A stretch of 64,000 bases of DNA from contig JAFKAC010000031.1 in assembly GCA_025766275.1 (NCBI GenBank), positions 496,001 to 560,000 on the forward strand, given 5' to 3'. Each line of letters starts with the position of its first letter. Positions within the stretch are counted from its first letter, which is position 1. Source of the stretch: Lactarius indigo (Eukaryota; Basidiomycota; Agaricomycetes; Russulales; Russulaceae). The translations under genes and the position numbers were made by a program. The notes under the pieces were generated by a model that was given only the letters and a program-made list of their open reading frames with translations, ran no database searches and had not been told where the DNA came from. This document shows positions 59,800-64,000 of this stretch, piece after piece.

Positions 59800-60247
59800 A
59801 ATAGATACAAGAAAAATGCGCCTAGCGCGAAAGGGGTATAACTAGCGCTTCCAGAGCAGAGAGAAATTGACAATACGGTGGCAAGGTGCATGTTTATGGT
59901 TGGAAATATAGAAAAACCGTTGGCCCAGAACCAAATTTTGGATCTTGGTCGAGTTGCAAGAATCGCGCAAGCGTGAGACACAACCTTGAAGAGCATGGCC
60001 CGCGCCGAGTCCGCCGAGTCGAGTTGAGTCCAAGGCGCGTGTGTTGAGTTGCTCTCGACTACTTCTGCTGTCAGCAAGCCTCGAAGCTCGAAGGCCTGAA
60101 GTGCCCGAGAAAGACTGAGGGCCAAGGAATATCCATAAGCCACGGAGCTCCTCCCCGTTCAGATCGACTCTGTGTCAAAGCCATTTACTGGGACTGTCAG
60201 CCGCGAGCCAGTCTAGACTTGAGGCCACAGCGACCCGAGGCCCCAAA
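59800..60247. promoter_or_regulatory. Divergent intergenic region
   Basis: 448 bp between the start codons of the membrane protein (-) and ALKBH6 (+). It presumably contains both promoters. No clear TATA box. Confidence 0.45.
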
Positions 60248-61377
60248 ATGCCAGAGATGTTGGCCGAGTATCATGTCCCAGGGTCTGAAAACACGTACTA
60301 TATCCCAAACTTTGTGACGGAGGATGAAGAGGTCTTCTTGCTGCGCAAAGTAAGTCAGTTGTCCCCCCTCATAAGATCATTGATCACGATCAGACACGTT
60401 GTAGATTCAGGAAACTCCCCAACTAAAGTGGAAACAACTTTCAAATCGGAGGTATGTCTCATTGATCCACTACCCCGGGGGTGCATTTCAACGATTGAAT
60501 TTCAGGTTACAAATATGGGGTGAGTCTCGAGTCAGGTCATGCACCACCGCTGCCACCACCCCCTAGAACACGCCGACTGACGTCTAGCTTCCTGGTGCAC
60601 ATAGGTGGAGACTTGACAGCGAAAAATGTAATGATCGTGCAGCCCCTTCCGCCATTCATATGCAACTAGTGAGTATGGCACCTCACACTGTTCTCGTCGC
60701 GCATCCCACCATCCATTCCGTTGTCAACAACTAACTAGAATCTCGTGACGAGCCCTGATCTGATATCGCGCATCGCTTCAACGGGGGTGTTTGACAACTC
60801 TCCGCACCAGCGGCCGAACCACGTCATACTGAACGAGGTGGGTGCTCGTGCTCGGTCAACGCGAAATGCGTCTGCTAACGGAAATTGCGCAATCCCACTA
60901 CAGTACTACCCCGGCCAGGGCATCATGGTTCGCAACCTCTAACCTTCCCCCTCGTCTATGAGAGCTCACTATTCTCCACAATAGCCACACCAGGATGGCC
61001 CCGCATACCACCCAGTCGTCGCAACGCTCTCACTCGGGAGTCACACAGCGATGCACTACTATGACCTGCCCGCGCGGGAGCCTGTACTCTCACTTCTCCT
61101 AGAGCCGCGCAGTCTTGTCATCACGGCGCAGGAGCAGTACACCGCGCGCGCGCATGGCATCGACTCGGTCATTGGGGATCGCGTTGGGGAGTTTGTGTGG
61201 GCTAACGCGGGAATGGTGGGAAGGGGATTAGGAGGGAGAGGTGAAGGCGCAGCAAGCCCAAGCCTCCTGAGAGAGGGGGAGGTGCTGCTGCGTGGGACAC
61301 GGTACAGTCTGACGTTCCGGGATGTCGCCCGCGTGACGAACGTGGGGAGTCGGCTAGGTGCGGCACCCACCAGGTAG
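60248..61377 (+). CDS. ALKBH6: ALKBH6-like 2-oxoglutarate/Fe(II) dioxygenase
   Basis: The start at 60248 gives MPEMLAEYHVPGSENTYYIP. About six exons join in frame: NFVTEDEEVFLLRK, IQETPQLKWKQLSNRRLQIW, GGDLTAKNVMIVQPLPPFIC, DLISRIASTGVFDNSPHQRP, NHVILNEYYPGQGIMPHQDG. The core then continues AYHPVVATLSLGSHTAMHYY and LLLEPRSLVITAQEQYTARA. Iron ligands are visible as HxD in PHQDGPAYHP (about 60990) and the distal His in ARAHGID (about 61150). The 2-oxoglutarate Arg lies in RGTRYSLTFRDV (about 61300). A Gly-rich insert (GRGLGGRGEGAASPS) lies before the last strand. AlkB-family enzymes remove alkyl groups from nucleic acids; the ALKBH6 substrate is less settled. The frame is intact. Confidence 0.92.
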
Positions 61378-62894
61378 AAAAGGTGAGTCAAGATGTGGTT
61401 ATGGTTACCCGCAGTGCGCGACGATTTATAACCACATGTCATTGAAGTATTCTTGCTAAGTTAAATTGAATCCCTCTTTTCACGCGGTCATCGGGTCAGG
61501 CTTCTCTTGTCATCGTTGTCTCTGTTGCGCATCTCATGCGCAGTCGTAAATAGTTTGTTGGGATCGACAACACCAACTCATAGACCCAGAGAGCCTAAAA
61601 CAGAAAGCTATTTGATTCAGAACACGCGCAGTAAATTGGGTGACAGGCCAACTGCGGGGAAAGTCATGTGCCTGATCGCAAGCAGGGGGCAAGGTCGCTA
61701 ATGTCTTGCTCTCACGCACAGCACGTCCGTCCGCTTCCGAGTCTGCTCGGTGCTTACGCTCCGATCAACGCTTCGATGCTGAGCTGATCAATGTCGTCAG
61801 CTAGTCGCAAATTGGGTAACCCGTAACGCAGACAACAGTGTCATGGTTTCTCCCGCAACTGAGATCGACAGAGACGGGTGCTACTGCACAGTACAGTACA
61901 GTACAGCTTCAGTCACACAGGTACTAACTTAGGATTTCAGTGGCAAGTCTACTCCGAGGCACACATGTCAGCTACTTACCACGGCAGCAATAGAGGCTGG
62001 ACATGTCGCATGTCATACGGTGCTCATCGCCGAGTGCTCGGCAGATGCCAAAATCTTAATTCAGAATCGGCAGTTTCGATGCCCTCCCTTGCTCAAAATC
62101 TCAATATTGTATCTACCTAATATCAGTAGCAGTAGGCTACCAGTTCCACCACCACTACAGACTACAGTACTGGTAATCAAGGTCGGGGAATTTGCTTACC
62201 CCGCATTTGACCATGCAGAGTCGCCTCGACTCACCTGGGAAGAAACACTGCTGGCTGTACAGTGGCACCGCCCGAATGGAGGAAGTAATACCAAAGCATA
62301 CGCGTCAAGTTTGCGCAGGACTCTCGGCGCTCATACATCATAGTCTCACGCACTACAATGCCAAATTTATACATATTGCAGTGAACGGATGCGCCAATTT
62401 GCGTCCCAAATAACTAGTGATTCCGGTGTTTCTCGGGTCCGAGTCACAAACTTGATTTGAATGATTGTCAGCGGTCCCGGTCCGACTAAGTAGTAAACTT
62501 TGGAGGAGAGATGCCGTGCTTATATAATGCCAAGAGACCAAATGACGCTGGACGCTGGCAGCCTTGCCGGTCACTATTCCATCCCATCCTCGACTGATCC
62601 CATACGGTTTTCTCTCCCATATATTTCTTGCAATCTACTATTTGAACTTAGCTATTTTTCTTGTTGCTTGATTTTACCACGAACTTCGAAACACGGAACT
62701 GGATTCATTGCAAACCTGATCTCCATACAAATAGGCCAGTGGTTTTTTGGCTCCAGCCCCAACGCCGTCGTCTTGAAAACGTCATTTTACCTCTCTGCTC
62801 TCGGTGCGCATCAGAATATTGGAATACTACACTATATTGGTGCGATTTGCTTTTATGATAATCTTACCGACAAGCTGATATCACAAGTAGCCAT
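61378..62894. other. Intergenic; no supported gene
   Basis: A short microsatellite of ACAGT units (about four) lies at about 61887-61906. The open frame at 62500-62985 (+) overlaps the next gene's start and has no domain. Confidence 0.5.
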
Positions 62895-64000
62895 ATGTTC
62901 GCGACCCTTTCTTCCTTTCTTCCATCAGCCCTACAGAGCTCCCCTAATCCTAGTAACGGAACGAGCAAAGACGTGCCGACTGTAAATGCTGAGGAACAGC
63001 CAAGCAAACTGGTAGGCGTGGATGAAGTTGGCATTAAAAAGAAAGAGAGGAGGACCAACAATGAAGTATGTCTGTAATGCCTCGCGGGTCTGTCGGTTGC
63101 CTGACCTCACCTCCTTTTTACACCCAGTCCTTCATAGTCGTCCGACCCCCACCCGCTAAGTCAAATCATCCCTTGAATTTACAGGTTCAGCTTGTCCCTC
63201 CTCAATCTCGTGACCGTGATCGCTCCCGTTCCATGGATGCATCTACATCATCCCAGGAACACGATGGGACCACGCTCACTCGCACCACCTCAAATAGATC
63301 TGATGTTTCGATGTACTCTGCTTATTCTTCTGTTACTTCGTTTTCCTCTGTCACTTCGACATCTACGACATCATCTCGAAGGATGATTATTCCCCTTTAT
63401 AACCTCCAAGCACACAACGTCATGACAAATGTCATCGTTGACGCCGGGACTGACGCCAAAGTAGCAAAGTTCCAGAAACGTGGCTTGGAAGTCCTGGGTC
63501 TCGCCGTGCTCGAGCCCGTCGAAGTTTTCGGCTCTCATCCAGCATCTCTCTCTCTATTCCCCCCATCTAGTAACCGAACCAGTATTGATGAACATCACGA
63601 CCTTATTTTACACGCCGTGCCTCGGCCTGGTGGACCTGATGGTGTGCATACGCCTGCGTCATCTGCTCTTTCACTTTCATCTGGGGGGGCCGACCCTGTG
63701 TCCCCGCCTGTGTCAACATTCACGCGCACAGATAAAAACTCGACGCCGACCAACGGTCCGAAGAAGATATTTGGCAAGATATTCAAGAAGAAGGACAACC
63801 AGCCTTCGCCATCCTCACCTTCACCTTCGTCATCTCCCACAAGCAACATTTTCCGCTCCACACGCCCTTCGACAGGGCAGTCTTTGGTCGTGCCCTCACA
63901 AAGGAACCCAGCGAAGCGAAACTCGTGGATCGGACCAATCGGCCCACCACCCTCCGGCCCGTACCATCCCGAGCCATCTCCAAGTCCTCTATCCAACATC
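62895..64000 (+). CDS. N-terminal part of a Ser/Pro-rich protein, possibly WDR44-like; cut by the window edge
   Basis: The ATG at 62895 gives MFATLSSFLPSALQSSPNPS, with exon 1 ending KKKERRTNNE. A GTATGT intron (about 63066-63183) leads to VQLVPPQSRDRDRSRSMD. A Ser/Thr-rich stretch follows, then a conserved-looking block: RRMIIPLYNLQAHNVMTNVI, VDAGTDAKVAKFQKRGLEVL, GLAVLEPVEVFG (63380-63530). A basic patch (KKIFGKIFKKKDN, about 63760) and Pro/Ser-rich sequence run to the window end with no stop. The block recalls the region before the WD40 repeats of fungal WDR44-like (Rab11-binding) proteins, but the repeats are outside the window, so the assignment is tentative. Confidence 0.6.

Noticed and set aside
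62500..62985. 161-codon open frame (+)
   Set aside because: It overlaps the start of the better-supported 62895 gene in another frame and shows no domain.
1..64000. tRNA, rRNA, CRISPR or bacterial-type operons
   Set aside because: I looked for B-box-like GGTTCGA words, rRNA-like blocks and regularly spaced repeats and found none that held up. The gene structure is eukaryotic.

Overview
This is nuclear DNA of a filamentous basidiomycete, most likely an agaricomycete. Genes are split by many introns of about 50 bp. The gene set fits: a Bni1/SepA-type formin, TKL-type kinase/RasGEF fusions with an MLKL-like N-terminal helical domain, a Plavaka-type transposase, a DUF6698 protein, an F-box/LRR-type protein and a MET30-type F-box/WD40 protein. 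I saw no tRNA, rRNA or CRISPR array.

Layout. 1-12.7 kb is a dense housekeeping block: a broken F-box gene (-), a formin (+), a GPI-type PEBP-like secreted protein (+), an RBM5/RBM10-like splicing factor (-), complex I subunit NDUFB4/B15 (+) and COQ7 (-). The RBM and NDUFB4 genes are divergent, 102 bp apart. NDUFB4 and COQ7 are convergent, 18 bp apart. 13.0-22.6 kb holds a tandem pair of large signalling genes, each with an MLKL-like domain, a TKL kinase-like domain, a RasGEF N domain and a RasGEF catalytic domain. The first copy has lost its DFG motif. 24-50 kb is an accessory, repeat-rich region. Three copies of a C2H2 zinc-finger gene lie at 24.4, 31.1 and 48.9 kb, the last a pseudogene. 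Between copies two and three sits a candidate mobile element of about 13.5 kb (34,518-47,992) with 14-bp terminal inverted repeats and subterminal repeats. It carries a Plavaka transposase, a DUF6698 gene, an SPT5-like NGN/KOW gene, a REB1/TTF1-like Myb gene and one unknown gene. A 739-bp solo LTR and a 404-bp MITE-like element are nested inside it. 51.5-64 kb is again ordinary: MET30-like, GSK3, a decayed PDR-type ABC transporter, a single-pass membrane protein, ALKBH6, and the start of a Ser/Pro-rich gene that runs off the window.

How the genes relate. COQ7 and NDUFB4 both serve mitochondrial respiration. The formin, the RasGEF pair and GSK3 belong to growth and signalling. The element between 34.5 and 48 kb encodes its transposase together with proteins resembling transcription elongation and termination factors, which may be cargo used to manage its own expression; that is inference.

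A quality warning. Many reading frames (formin, PEBP, RBM, SPT5-like, transposase) are broken by a single extra base at a short homopolymer, while protein similarity continues in the next frame. I count 15 such +1 events against one -1. Essential genes are hit, so I read most of them as sequence errors, not gene death.
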